Source: Faecalibacter rhinopitheci (GTDB lineage Bacteria; Bacteroidota; Bacteroidia; Flavobacteriales; Weeksellaceae). From it: DNA of 64,000 nt. The stretch spans positions 186,001-250,000 of the forward strand of contig NZ_JADGIK010000006.1 of NCBI RefSeq assembly GCF_015234135.1, in the 5' to 3' direction. Made by a program: the position numbers and the translations under genes. The notes under the pieces are model-generated. The model saw only the letters and a program-made list of their open reading frames with translations, did no database searches and had not been told where the DNA came from. Below are positions 1 to 8,192 of this stretch, piece after piece. The first letter of the stretch is position 1, and the number at the start of each line of letters is the position of its first letter.

Positions 1-891
1 TTAATCTTATTTTTAGGTGTAGTAATTTCACGTTTAACACGTTATACAAAAGTAGTTCGTGATCGTATGATTGCGGTAATTATCTTCGCATTTTTTGTGA
101 TTTTCTTCTGGATGTCTTTCGAGCAAGGAGCATCTTCATTGGTGATTTTTGCACGAGATAATGTAGATCGTACTTTAGAAGGTACTTCTTTAACTATATT
201 TAATATCATAAATGCTGGTTTAACAATTATTCCATTAGCTATTATTACTTACGTGGTAGGGAAATTAACGCAACAAACATTTGGAAAAGCACCCTTATCT
301 AACGTTGTTCAAATTCTATGTTTTGTAGGGATTTGGGGAATTGCAATTTGGATGTTGTACCGTGAGTTTACAGCGACTTCATCAGAGATTACAGTATCAT
401 GGTTTTCGATCTTAAATTCATTCTTTATTATTGCATTTGCATCCTCAGTTTCTAAAATTTGGGATTCTAAATTAAATCCTCCAGCAGCTGTAAAATATGG
501 TTTAGGATTAATTATTATGGCGATTGGTTTCGGATTATTAGCATTCGGATCTCATGGAATTCAAGAAGGAGTTAAAGTATCAATGATTTGGTTAGTATTA
601 GCATACTTATTCCACACATTAGGAGAGTTATTCTTATCACCAGTAGGATTATCTTATGTGTCTAAATTAGTACCTGCACGTATGATTGCATTTATGTTTG
701 GGATGTGGTACTTAGCGATTGCAATTGGTAACAAATTAGCTGCAATTATCGGTGGTCAAATCGAAAATATTACAAATAATTACTCGTTATCAACTTTCTT
801 CTTAATCTTTACAGTAGTTCCTATTGTAGCAGGATTACTTGTAATGGCATTAAACCCAGTATTGAAGAAATTAATGCACGGCGTTAAATAA
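1..891 (+). CDS. POT-family peptide:H+ symporter, C-terminal part
   Basis: The frame is open back to the first base, so the real start lies outside the window; the first ATG in view, at 67, is internal. The visible 296 residues are a series of hydrophobic helices. They carry the stretch FWMSFEQGASSLVIFARDN, which matches the FWxxFEQgxSSL signature in the second half of proton-dependent oligopeptide transporters of the MFS superfamily. Members import di- and tripeptides across the inner membrane using the proton gradient. The protein ends normally with a charged tail. A secreted thioredoxin gene follows 14 bases downstream and may be cotranscribed. The substrate cannot be told from this half. 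Confidence 0.9.
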   Translation, partial: LILFLGVVISRLTRYTKVVRDRMIAVIIFAFFVIFFWMSFEQGASSLVIFARDNVDRTLEGTSLTIFNIINAGLTIIPLAIITYVVGKLTQQTFGKAPLSNVVQILCFVGIWGIAIWMLYREFTATSSEITVSWFSILNSFFIIAFASSVSKIWDSKLNPPAAVKYGLGLIIMAIGFGLLAFGSHGIQEGVKVSMIWLVLAYLFHTLGELFLSPVGLSYVSKLVPARMIAFMFGMWYLAIAIGNKLAAIIGGQIENITNNYSLSTFFLIFTVVPIVAGLLVMALNPVLKKLMHGVK

Positions 892-905
892 TAAAACAAA
901 GACTT

Positions 906-1349
906 ATGAAAACTTTTTTAACTGTTATTACAATTCTTTTATCTTCATTTACTTTTGCACAAAAGATTAATTGGATGACTTTAGAGCAAGCTACTAAAGC
1001 AAGTAAAGAGAATCCTAGTAAGCCTATTTTACTAAATATTTACACTGATTGGTGTGGATATTGTAAAAAATTAGACAAGGAAACTTTTGTAGATCCTGCT
1101 GTTACAAAGTATGTAAATGATAATTATATACCTGTGAAATTTAACGCAGAAACTAAGGAGATGGTATCATTCTTAGGAATCAATTATACATATATAGACG
1201 GTGCAAAAGCTAACTATTTAGCTTTTATATTTTCGCAAGGTAGACTAAGTTATCCAGCAACTGTTGTAATTGATAGTAAAGGAAATACAGAAAAATTAGT
1301 TTTTGGATATAGATCAGCAAGCGATTTTAAAGAAGATATTAAAATCTAA
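906..1349 (+). CDS. Secreted thioredoxin-fold protein (WCGYC)
   Basis: This 147-residue protein begins with a signal peptide (about residues 1-18, ending FTFA before Q). It then has a thioredoxin-like fold with the redox motif WCGYC (Cys50 and Cys53) followed by KKLDKETF, typical of the thioredoxin_7/DUF255-like group common in Bacteroidetes. It probably works as a thiol reductase or oxidase in the periplasm. It lies 14 bases after the peptide transporter gene. Its last 11 bases overlap the convergent comEC-like gene, so the two genes share their 3' ends and no terminator is visible between them. A relative with WCGWC lies at 46037-46552. Confidence 0.85.
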   Translation: MKTFLTVITILLSSFTFAQKINWMTLEQATKASKENPSKPILLNIYTDWCGYCKKLDKETFVDPAVTKYVNDNYIPVKFNAETKEMVSFLGINYTYIDGAKANYLAFIFSQGRLSYPATVVIDSKGNTEKLVFGYRSASDFKEDIKI

Positions 1350-3342
1350 TCTGAAAAGAGCCTTTTTCTGAGGTATTCCATAAAATAGAATGGTTATTTA
1401 GTTTTAAAATTGAATCCATTTCTGAAATATAACTAGGGTAGTTGCTTCCATCAGCAATTACCCTTTTTATTTGCTTTAAATCCTTCAAATCTTCAGGTTT
1501 ATAACTTGAATTTCTCACCAAAATATAGTCTACATTTTCAGGGTTTTTACTTAAATTTTCTCCTATAAAATAAGTTTCATTATTCACAAATAGAAAAGAT
1601 TTCGTTTTATGAAAATAGTTGTTTTCATAGACCGAATCTAGAGCAATATAAGTGGTATGTTTTATCCGTTGATGTATTTGATAAGGTCTAATAATATATT
1701 GTTTAGTCTGCGATGAATCCAAATTATGAGCATGTAAAATAGTTAATTCATGTCCGTTTCTTATGCCTATTAAACTCGTCCTGTATTGATGAAAAATTAT
1801 AACTTCATTTGAATTTTTGATGCTATTAAAATCCATATATCTATTGATTTGTATACCCAGTAAACAAGCAACAATAACATAAAGTGACACTTTTGATTTA
1901 TATAAAATCAAAGGTTTAATAGCTATTAATATTATGATGATTAAGAAGGCTATAAATGGTGAAATGTAAACTTGTTTCATAATCATGGTTTCATGAGAAG
2001 CAAGCCATTTGATATAAGCATTACTATAATATATAAAAGCATTAAAAAAATTTACATATAAGGTAAGCTGTATATTTAATAAGACTAAAATAATCGCTAA
2101 AATAGCCCCTAAAATCATTAAAAAAGAGGCAGGAACTAAAAATACATTTCCGAAAAGAAAAAGACCAGAAAACTGATTAAAATAATAAGTTGCAAAGGGC
2201 ATTGTACCAAGTTGTGCACTAATGCTTGTAGTAGACAAATCATAGAAATACTTCACCTTTTTATTTTTGGGCTTGTATAGTTTTTTATAAATAGGATTAA
2301 GCCAAACTATAAAAAATACTGCTGAAAAACTTAGTTGAAAGCCTACGTCAAATAGATAATTTGGCTGAATTAGTAAAATAATAAATGCACTTAAAGATAT
2401 AGTATGAAATATATTTTTAGGTCTTTTTAACAATTCAGAAGTATAATAGATTGAGATCATTAAGGCGGAACGAAATACTGGCGGCAGCATATCTACATAA
2501 AATGCAAATAGCCAAATTATAAGTAATGCAATAATAATTCGAATTTTTTTGCCATTTCGAAGATATAAAAGAGGCTTTAAAATAAATTGTAAAATCATAA
2601 AAATCATCACAACATGTAAGCCTGAGATGGATAATATATGCACCACACCAGTAGCTATATAACTATCATTTAATTCTTGAGAAATCTCACTACGATCGCC
2701 AAGCAGCATAGACGAAATAATAGAACGGGCTTCTAAGGAATACCCAGCTTTCTCTAGTAATATTCGGATATTTTCTTTGGATTTTGTAGCTATTTTCTTC
2801 CAGTGCGAATGATTAGATTTATGTTTTAAAACATGTTCTACATAAATTGTATGGTTGATTTTTTGTTTTTTAAGAAACATTGAATAATTGAACTGATAAG
2901 GGTTTTTAGCCTCATTTAATTCATATGTATTTCCATAAATAACAAGTGTATCTTTAGGATATATTTTTAAATTTTTATCTTCAACATGTAATAAACCTAC
3001 ATTTCCGTTTACTAAATTCCGACCTTTAAACTTGAGGTATTTAGCAGAAGCTTTATAGTTTTCTATGATAACATATTGAGCTACTTTTTTTTCTTTTGCA
3101 GGTATATAAGGTTCATTAGCAGGGGCATTGATAGTTGTATGGAGTATGATTCCTAACAAAATAAATTGTACACAAAATCCTATGGTTTTGAATATATGAT
3201 TTTTTATTAATTGATTGAAAAACAAGGTAAAGAGAAGAAAAATAAAATAAATTCGTAAATTCGCATAATTAATCCAGCTATCAGAAATAAATATTCCGAT
3301 AGCTAAGCAAATTGTTAAAAATGAAAAGAGATGATTTTTCAT
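1339..3342 (-). CDS. ComEC/Rec2-family DNA-uptake channel protein
   Basis: The 667-residue protein starts with several membrane helices and a DUF4131-like soluble segment. The central Competence domain has the diagnostic GDRSEIS...GVVHILSISGLHVVMI block near residues 215-245 and many further helices. The family forms the inner-membrane channel for single-stranded DNA during natural transformation. The C-terminal 150 or so residues sit where a metallo-beta-lactamase-like domain is found in Bacillus ComEC, but I see no HxHxDH zinc motif, so that part is absent or decayed. This is a common state in Flavobacteriia as far as I recall. The start at 3342 gives a good N-terminal membrane helix. Confidence 0.85.
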   Translation of the reverse strand: MKNHLFSFLTICLAIGIFISDSWINYANLRIYFIFLLFTLFFNQLIKNHIFKTIGFCVQFILLGIILHTTINAPANEPYIPAKEKKVAQYVIIENYKASAKYLKFKGRNLVNGNVGLLHVEDKNLKIYPKDTLVIYGNTYELNEAKNPYQFNYSMFLKKQKINHTIYVEHVLKHKSNHSHWKKIATKSKENIRILLEKAGYSLEARSIISSMLLGDRSEISQELNDSYIATGVVHILSISGLHVVMIFMILQFILKPLLYLRNGKKIRIIIALLIIWLFAFYVDMLPPVFRSALMISIYYTSELLKRPKNIFHTISLSAFIILLIQPNYLFDVGFQLSFSAVFFIVWLNPIYKKLYKPKNKKVKYFYDLSTTSISAQLGTMPFATYYFNQFSGLFLFGNVFLVPASFLMILGAILAIILVLLNIQLTLYVNFFNAFIYYSNAYIKWLASHETMIMKQVYISPFIAFLIIIILIAIKPLILYKSKVSLYVIVACLLGIQINRYMDFNSIKNSNEVIIFHQYRTSLIGIRNGHELTILHAHNLDSSQTKQYIIRPYQIHQRIKHTTYIALDSVYENNYFHKTKSFLFVNNETYFIGENLSKNPENVDYILVRNSSYKPEDLKDLKQIKRVIADGSNYPSYISEMDSILKLNNHSILWNTSEKGSFQIRF

Positions 3343-3419
3343 TTTAATAATTTACGATAAAGAATTGTAAAAACTGTTTTTTAAGTATTTGTAATTCAGT
3401 TAGTTTAAATCTAATTCAT

Positions 3420-3857
3420 ATGAGATATTTTTTATTGGTTTTATCATTTTTTTTGTGTCATACTATAAATGCACAAACTGATGTAAAGCTTACAATTAAA
3501 AATTTACGTAAAGTAGAAGGTAATTTGTCTATAGAATTCTACAGAAATATAGAAAATTATACAAAAGGTGAAAATGCATTTAAGAAATTATATATTCCAA
3601 TTAAAGACTTAGATCAATTTGAAACTACGTTTAAGAATATTGAAGAAACTTACTATGCAGTAAAAGTTTTTGTAGATACAAATAATAATAAAATATTGGA
3701 TAAAAGTTTTTTAGGTGTAAAGAAAGAACCTTACGGATATTCTGGAGATAGTTCACCTTTCCTAAGAGAACCTACTTTTGAAGAGGCAAGAGAATTACCA
3801 AGTAAGCAAAATAACAATATTATTATATTTTTGAAAAATAATAAAGGCGATGATTAA
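3420..3857 (+). CDS. DUF2141 secreted protein
   Basis: This 145-residue protein has a signal peptide (MRYFLLVLSFFLCHTINA, then Q). The rest matches the DUF2141 pattern: an N-terminal beta-sandwich strand ...VKLTIKNLRKVEGNLSIEFY, then the hallmark AVKVFVDTNNNKILDKSFLG...EPYGYS. Family members are small exported beta proteins of unknown function in Bacteroidetes and Proteobacteria. The gene is single, transcribed away from comEC, and its stop codon lies inside the stem of an intrinsic terminator at 3847-3873. Confidence 0.85.
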   Translation: MRYFLLVLSFFLCHTINAQTDVKLTIKNLRKVEGNLSIEFYRNIENYTKGENAFKKLYIPIKDLDQFETTFKNIEETYYAVKVFVDTNNNKILDKSFLGVKKEPYGYSGDSSPFLREPTFEEARELPSKQNNNIIIFLKNNKGDD

Positions 3858-3873
3858 TCATCGCTTTTTTTTT
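3847..3873 (+). terminator. Intrinsic terminator after the DUF2141 gene
   Basis: The perfect palindrome GCGATGATTAATCATCGC is followed by nine T. It overlaps the DUF2141 stop codon, and the T run touches the end of the convergent anti-sigma gene. Confidence 0.8.
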
Positions 3874-5239
3874 ATTTTAATTGAAACGACATTCCTAGAT
3901 TAATTCCTATCAATGACGAGGCATTATTGGGATTATCTTTTATTGGATTCAGCAATAATTTATAATAAGGTTCCAGATTAATTCCTATTTTATCATTAAA
4001 AAGATATTCAAATTTTAAAGCTCCATTTGCACTAAAACTAGTATTATTTACATTAGAAGCTTCTCCGATTTTCAGTTTTCCAGATGTAGAATTAGTAATA
4101 TCGATTTCATTTTTAGTTAATATAAAGTAACTTCCACCACCTATTGCAGAAATATTAAATCTTTTGTGTTTAAATAAATTTAACTCTATTTCTATCGGAA
4201 TTTCTACAAATTCTAATTTTTGATTCATCTTATTATCCGCTGATAAATAGTATTTATTAGGAAAATCTTCCGCATTATTTAAGATGCTTATCTCACTTGT
4301 GTATTTTATATTTTCAGGATTATTTGCAAAATTATTGTCTGATTGTATCGTGTTAATAGAAGACATATTACTTACAGAAGATGTGGTAATGTTATTTGTA
4401 TTCTGCGCTAAATCTATTTTAGCAATTCCTGCACGTACTTTTATATTCTCTGTTATTATATAAGAAACTTTTGCTCCATAAGAAACTGTAATATCATTTT
4501 GCAGTGTATTAGCATTAAATGTTGATGATAAGATAGATTTTGAGTCTAATAATAGAGTAGGAGAAACAAATGAAGATATGGCTAACTTAGGAGAGCTTTT
4601 TGTAGTTTCCTTTGTAATATGACGAGTTTCTTCTTCAAGAAGTATTTCTTCAAGAAATTTTTCATCATCATTTTTAACTACAGGAAGTTTAACTTGGCTA
4701 GCTTGATAAGCAATATTTTCTCCATCAATCGAATTGCTTTTTAACTTTTCATTTCTTGAATTTAAACCAAGATTTGAATAATAATTGTTCCAGTAATCTC
4801 CAAATTCTGTATTATTATCTATCTCCTTAGTATATATATTTTGTGGTGCTGTAAGACTATTATAACTTATATTTTTATACATAGTTTTAGTATCTACATT
4901 AGTATGATTAACTATGTAAGTATTTTCAAAAGAATCATTATCTCTTGTTTTTACAAAAACAGCATCTTTATTTAGTTTTCTTGTATTCTTTATTTGTTCT
5001 TTTTTGTTAATCACAAAATCGGAAGAAGTTTTTTGTTCATTATTTTTAGATGAAAAAAACAGGAAGGCAAATATTGCAATACATGCCGCAGACGAAGAAA
5101 GCCAAATAAAAATAGGAACTATTTTTCTCTTTGGTTTTTTGTGTAATTGATTTTCAATATTAGTCCAAGCATCTAGAGGAGGAGCTTGTGGCTGGGATAA
5201 TTTATCTTTTATTTTTTGATCAAAATTGTTCATTTTCAA
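3872..5239 (-). CDS. Membrane-spanning anti-sigma factor with C-terminal outer-membrane barrel
   Basis: The 455-residue protein has three parts. Residues 1-39 are a soluble, charged N-terminus of the kind that binds ECF sigma factors (...PLDAWTNIENQL). Residues 40-63 are a single membrane helix. Residues 64 to about 215 are an Asn/Ser/Lys-rich linker, and from about 218 to 455 alternating beta strands end in an outer-membrane-barrel-like C-terminus (GINLGMSFQLK). It overlaps the sigma factor gene upstream by 20 bases, so the two are translationally coupled. This layout matches the dual membrane-spanning anti-sigma factors (Dma) described in Bacteroides. The role as anti-sigma is inferred from layout and context. 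Confidence 0.75.
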   Translation of the reverse strand: MKMNNFDQKIKDKLSQPQAPPLDAWTNIENQLHKKPKRKIVPIFIWLSSSAACIAIFAFLFFSSKNNEQKTSSDFVINKKEQIKNTRKLNKDAVFVKTRDNDSFENTYIVNHTNVDTKTMYKNISYNSLTAPQNIYTKEIDNNTEFGDYWNNYYSNLGLNSRNEKLKSNSIDGENIAYQASQVKLPVVKNDDEKFLEEILLEEETRHITKETTKSSPKLAISSFVSPTLLLDSKSILSSTFNANTLQNDITVSYGAKVSYIITENIKVRAGIAKIDLAQNTNNITTSSVSNMSSINTIQSDNNFANNPENIKYTSEISILNNAEDFPNKYYLSADNKMNQKLEFVEIPIEIELNLFKHKRFNISAIGGGSYFILTKNEIDITNSTSGKLKIGEASNVNNTSFSANGALKFEYLFNDKIGINLEPYYKLLLNPIKDNPNNASSLIGINLGMSFQLK

Positions 5240-5774
5240 TAGGATATTTCAGATGAGATAATTTTTGTTTTAATATATTTCGAGCACGAGACAGATTGGA
5301 TTTTGAGGTGCCGATGGATATATTTAATAACGTGGCTATTTCTTGATGAGAATATTCCTCAAGTACATATAGATTAAAAACTTGCCTATATTGGTATGGA
5401 AGAGATTGTATAATGGTAAGAAGTTCTTGGTAGCTGGTGAGGTCATCAAAATCAATAGTTTCCTCTTCTACATCACAGATATTTTCTATATCCTCTACTT
5501 TAAGATTATTCTTCTTCCGGTATTTTTGTAAAGATACATTTACCATTATTTTCTTCATCCATCCTTCAAATGAACCTTGAAAATTGTATTGATCAATTTT
5601 ATTGAATATAAGGATAAAACCCTCTTGAAAAGAATCTTGTGCGTCTTCGTAATTATCAGAATACCGAAGACATATTGAAAAAAGTATGCTAGAAAATTCA
5701 GTATAAATTAATTGCTGTGCTTTTCTATCATTCTTTTGACATCGTTGGATAATCTTTATAAGAGGGTTTTCCAA
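5220..5774 (-). CDS. ECF RNA polymerase sigma factor
   Basis: This 184-residue protein has sigma region 2 (about residues 18-85, with LRYSDNYEDAQDSFQEGFILIF and GSFEGWMKKIMVN). Region 4 (about 112-172) has a helix-turn-helix, SHQEIATLLNISIGTSKSNLSRAR. There is no region 1.1 or 3, as expected for the extracytoplasmic-function class. It would direct RNA polymerase to envelope-response genes when released from its partner, the overlapping downstream anti-sigma gene. A lipoprotein gene lies 16 bases upstream and probably shares the transcript. The regulon cannot be inferred from the window. Confidence 0.9.
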   Translation of the reverse strand: MENPLIKIIQRCQKNDRKAQQLIYTEFSSILFSICLRYSDNYEDAQDSFQEGFILIFNKIDQYNFQGSFEGWMKKIMVNVSLQKYRKKNNLKVEDIENICDVEEETIDFDDLTSYQELLTIIQSLPYQYRQVFNLYVLEEYSHQEIATLLNISIGTSKSNLSRARNILKQKLSHLKYPIENEQF

Positions 5775-5790
5775 AATTTATAATCTACTT

Positions 5791-6234
5791 TTATTCCGCA
5801 GGAATCTGGATTGTTTCTGAGATATAAATATCTTCTCCATTTAGTTTACCAGCCCAAACTCTGATTGTATTTTCCCCCGCTTTTGTAGGAACAAATCGGT
5901 ATGTTTTAGTCACAATTCTAATATCATTAGTACATGATGAATTATTTTTTTGAGATCCAAATACGCCAAAGTTTTTTACGTCACTTGCTGATGAAGCAAT
6001 GTCTTTAAACTCTACAAAATCTTGACAATCTCCTTTTAATTCAAATGTAACATGTATGTTAGTCGGTTTTTTTATAGGAGCAACAGAGTCTACATTATAT
6101 TCTAATTTTAAAGCCGGAACGAATCCGTATGAAGTATATTCTTCAGATGAATTATCATCATTTAAACAACTAATTGTTGTAAAACCTACAAACATTAACA
6201 TCGTGAAGTAGGTAAGTAATTTAATCACTTTCAT
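5791..6234 (-). CDS. Predicted lipoprotein in the sigma/anti-sigma operon
   Basis: This 147-residue protein has a lipoprotein signal (MKVIKLLTYFTMLMFVGFTTISC; acylated Cys23), then LNDDNSSEE. An acidic stretch after the Cys is frequently an export signal to the outer surface in Bacteroidetes. The remainder looks like a single beta-sandwich domain ending in ...ENTIRVWAGKLNGEDIYISETIQIPAE. I do not recognise the family. It precedes the ECF sigma gene by 16 bases, so it may be a sensor, target or cargo of that system, but nothing in the sequence decides this. Confidence 0.7.
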   Translation of the reverse strand: MKVIKLLTYFTMLMFVGFTTISCLNDDNSSEEYTSYGFVPALKLEYNVDSVAPIKKPTNIHVTFELKGDCQDFVEFKDIASSASDVKNFGVFGSQKNNSSCTNDIRIVTKTYRFVPTKAGENTIRVWAGKLNGEDIYISETIQIPAE

Positions 6235-6321
6235 AGTTTTATTTTTTTTAAAGTTATATAATTATAAGATGAATAAAAGTAAAAGGGTTGCGTTAAAAAT
6301 ATAATTTTAACATTTTTTAAT

Positions 6322-6350
6322 AAAAAATCCTCTTATTAAAATAAGAGGAT
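6322..6350 (-). terminator. Intrinsic terminator after lpxB
   Basis: The arms ATCCTCTTAT and ATAAGAGGAT pair perfectly around TAAA. On the minus strand they are followed by a T run, six bases past the lpxB stop codon. Confidence 0.85.
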
Positions 6351-6355
6351 AATAT

Positions 6356-7471
6356 TTATTTAGAAGTCAAATCTTTTATGATAAGATTAGCTGTGCGCTC
6401 GGATGCACCTACACCACCCAATTTATGAACAAGTAAGTCATAATCTTTTAAAACCTGATCACGTTTAGCTGTATTTAAGATAAGATTTAATTCGTGTTTA
6501 ATGTTTTCATACGTTAAGTCGTACTGAATTAATTCTTTCACAACCTCTTTATTCATTATTAAATTAACTAAAGAGATGTATTCAATATTCTTTACTACTC
6601 GTTTTCCTATCTCATAAGAAAGAGGATTCCCTTTGTAACATACAACTTCCGGAACCTTTAATAACGCTGTTTCTAAAGTAGCCGTACCCGAAGTAACTAA
6701 TGCAGCATGAGACATACGTAGTAAATCGTATGTTCTATTTTCAACTATTTTTAAATCATTTCCTGCGATTGCTTTATAGTTTTCTATAGGTTGTGATGGG
6801 GCACCAGCAACAACAAATTGATAATCTGGAAAATCTTTACTTACTGATAACATCAGAGGTAGTTTAACTTTAATTTCTTGTGTTCGACTTCCGGGTAATA
6901 ATGCAATTATAGGACGATTATCTAAACCATATTTTTGCTTTATTTCTTCAGGGTTGATCGAAGGTAAATTGTGCAGTGAATCTAATAATGGATTTCCTAC
7001 AAAATCAACTTTATAATCATAACGTTGATAAAATTCTTCTTCGAAGGGTAAAATGACGAACATTTTATCTACCACTTTTTTTATTTTATGTACTCGGCCA
7101 GTTTTCCAAGCCCATATTTGTGGAGATATATAGTAGTAGACACGTATACCAAGCTTCTTTACAAACTCTGCAACTTGTAAATTAAACCCAGGATAATCAA
7201 CTAATATAACAGCATCTGGCTGATAGTTTTTAATGTCTTTTTTACAATAAGAAATATTCCCAAGGATTGTACGTAAATTCATGATTACTTCAGCAAAACC
7301 CATAAATGCAAGATCGCGGTAATGTTTCACAATTGTTGCGCCTTGTGCTTCCATTAAATCACCTCCCCAACATCTAAATTCTGCTTTAGGATCTTTGATT
7401 TTAATTTCTTTCATTAAATTCGAAGCGTGTAAATCGCCCGATGCTTCTCCTGCTATGATATAATACTTCAA
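6356..7471 (-). CDS. lpxB: Lipid-A-disaccharide synthase
   Basis: This 371-residue GT19 glycosyltransferase joins UDP-2,3-diacylglucosamine to lipid X to make the lipid A disaccharide at the inner face of the cytoplasmic membrane. The N-terminal signature YYIIAGEASGDLHASNLM is clear. It is followed by YYISPQIWAWKTGRVHKIKK in the middle, ALLPGSRTQEIK, and the C-terminal SGTATLETALLKVPEVVCYKGN. Its length matches the family. It is a single gene followed by its own terminator. A TATCTTTG box lies at 7492-7499, 21 bases before the start, with no clear upstream TTG. Confidence 0.95.
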   Translation of the reverse strand: MKYYIIAGEASGDLHASNLMKEIKIKDPKAEFRCWGGDLMEAQGATIVKHYRDLAFMGFAEVIMNLRTILGNISYCKKDIKNYQPDAVILVDYPGFNLQVAEFVKKLGIRVYYYISPQIWAWKTGRVHKIKKVVDKMFVILPFEEEFYQRYDYKVDFVGNPLLDSLHNLPSINPEEIKQKYGLDNRPIIALLPGSRTQEIKVKLPLMLSVSKDFPDYQFVVAGAPSQPIENYKAIAGNDLKIVENRTYDLLRMSHAALVTSGTATLETALLKVPEVVCYKGNPLSYEIGKRVVKNIEYISLVNLIMNKEVVKELIQYDLTYENIKHELNLILNTAKRDQVLKDYDLLVHKLGGVGASERTANLIIKDLTSK

Positions 7472-7624
7472 TGGAAATTGTTTTTCTCTTACAAAGATAA
7501 ATTATCCTAGTAAGATTTGGTAAGATTATTAGATGAAGAAAAATGAATTTATTGTTCTTAACATTTGTTATGAATGATAGCCATATTAATTTTATAACTT
7601 TACTTCTTTAAAAACTTACTAAAA

Positions 7625-8137
7625 ATGTCTGACGAAATCTTAAATAAAGTAACAAATAGCGGATTAATAACTTTGGATTTAGAAGATTATTATCCAACAG
7701 GTAATCGTGTGATTTTTGATCTTAAAGATTGGTTATATGAAGAATTAATCTTGAAAGAAAAAGATTTTAGACAAAATTTAAAAGATCATGATTGGTCGCA
7801 ATACCAAGGTTCATATGTAGCTATGACTTGTACGGCAGATGCAATTGTACCTTCTTGGGCTTATCTATTGGTTGCTACATATCTACAGCCAGTTGCTAAA
7901 AAAGTGATTCATGGTTCGTTAAAGGATTTAGATCAAATTATTTATACAGAAGTAATTAATAATTTAAATCTTGAAGAATATGTGGATGGAAAAGTGATTG
8001 TAAAAGGTTGTTCTCAAAAACCAGTGCCAGATTCAGCTTACATATTACTAATTGAGAAATTGCAACCCGTTGTAAACTCATTAATGTTTGGAGAGGCGTG
8101 TAGTACAGTTCCATTGTACAAAAAGAAAAAAGTATAA
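7625..8137 (+). CDS. DUF2480 family protein
   Basis: The 170-residue cytoplasmic protein has no signal or membrane helix. It has the family's conserved blocks: LITLDLEDYYPTGNRVIFDLKDWL near the N-terminus, then DWSQYQGSYVAMTCTADAIVPSWAYLLV, and VIVKGCSQKPVPDSAYILL near the end. DUF2480 is largely confined to Bacteroidetes and has no assigned function. Several conserved Cys (in TCTAD, KGCS and EACS) make metal or redox chemistry possible, but this is conjecture. It is monocistronic, closed by the terminator at 8150-8179. Confidence 0.88.
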   Translation: MSDEILNKVTNSGLITLDLEDYYPTGNRVIFDLKDWLYEELILKEKDFRQNLKDHDWSQYQGSYVAMTCTADAIVPSWAYLLVATYLQPVAKKVIHGSLKDLDQIIYTEVINNLNLEEYVDGKVIVKGCSQKPVPDSAYILLIEKLQPVVNSLMFGEACSTVPLYKKKKV

Positions 8138-8149
8138 ATAGGATTAATA

Positions 8150-8179
8150 AAAAAATCCACTCTTTAGAGTGGATTTTTT
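8150..8179. terminator. Bidirectional intrinsic terminator
   Basis: AAAAAATCCACTC and GAGTGGATTTTTT form a 13-base-pair stem around a TTTA loop. It serves both the DUF2480 gene and the convergent barrel gene. Confidence 0.85.
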
Positions 8180-8192
8180 ATTTTATTTAGAA

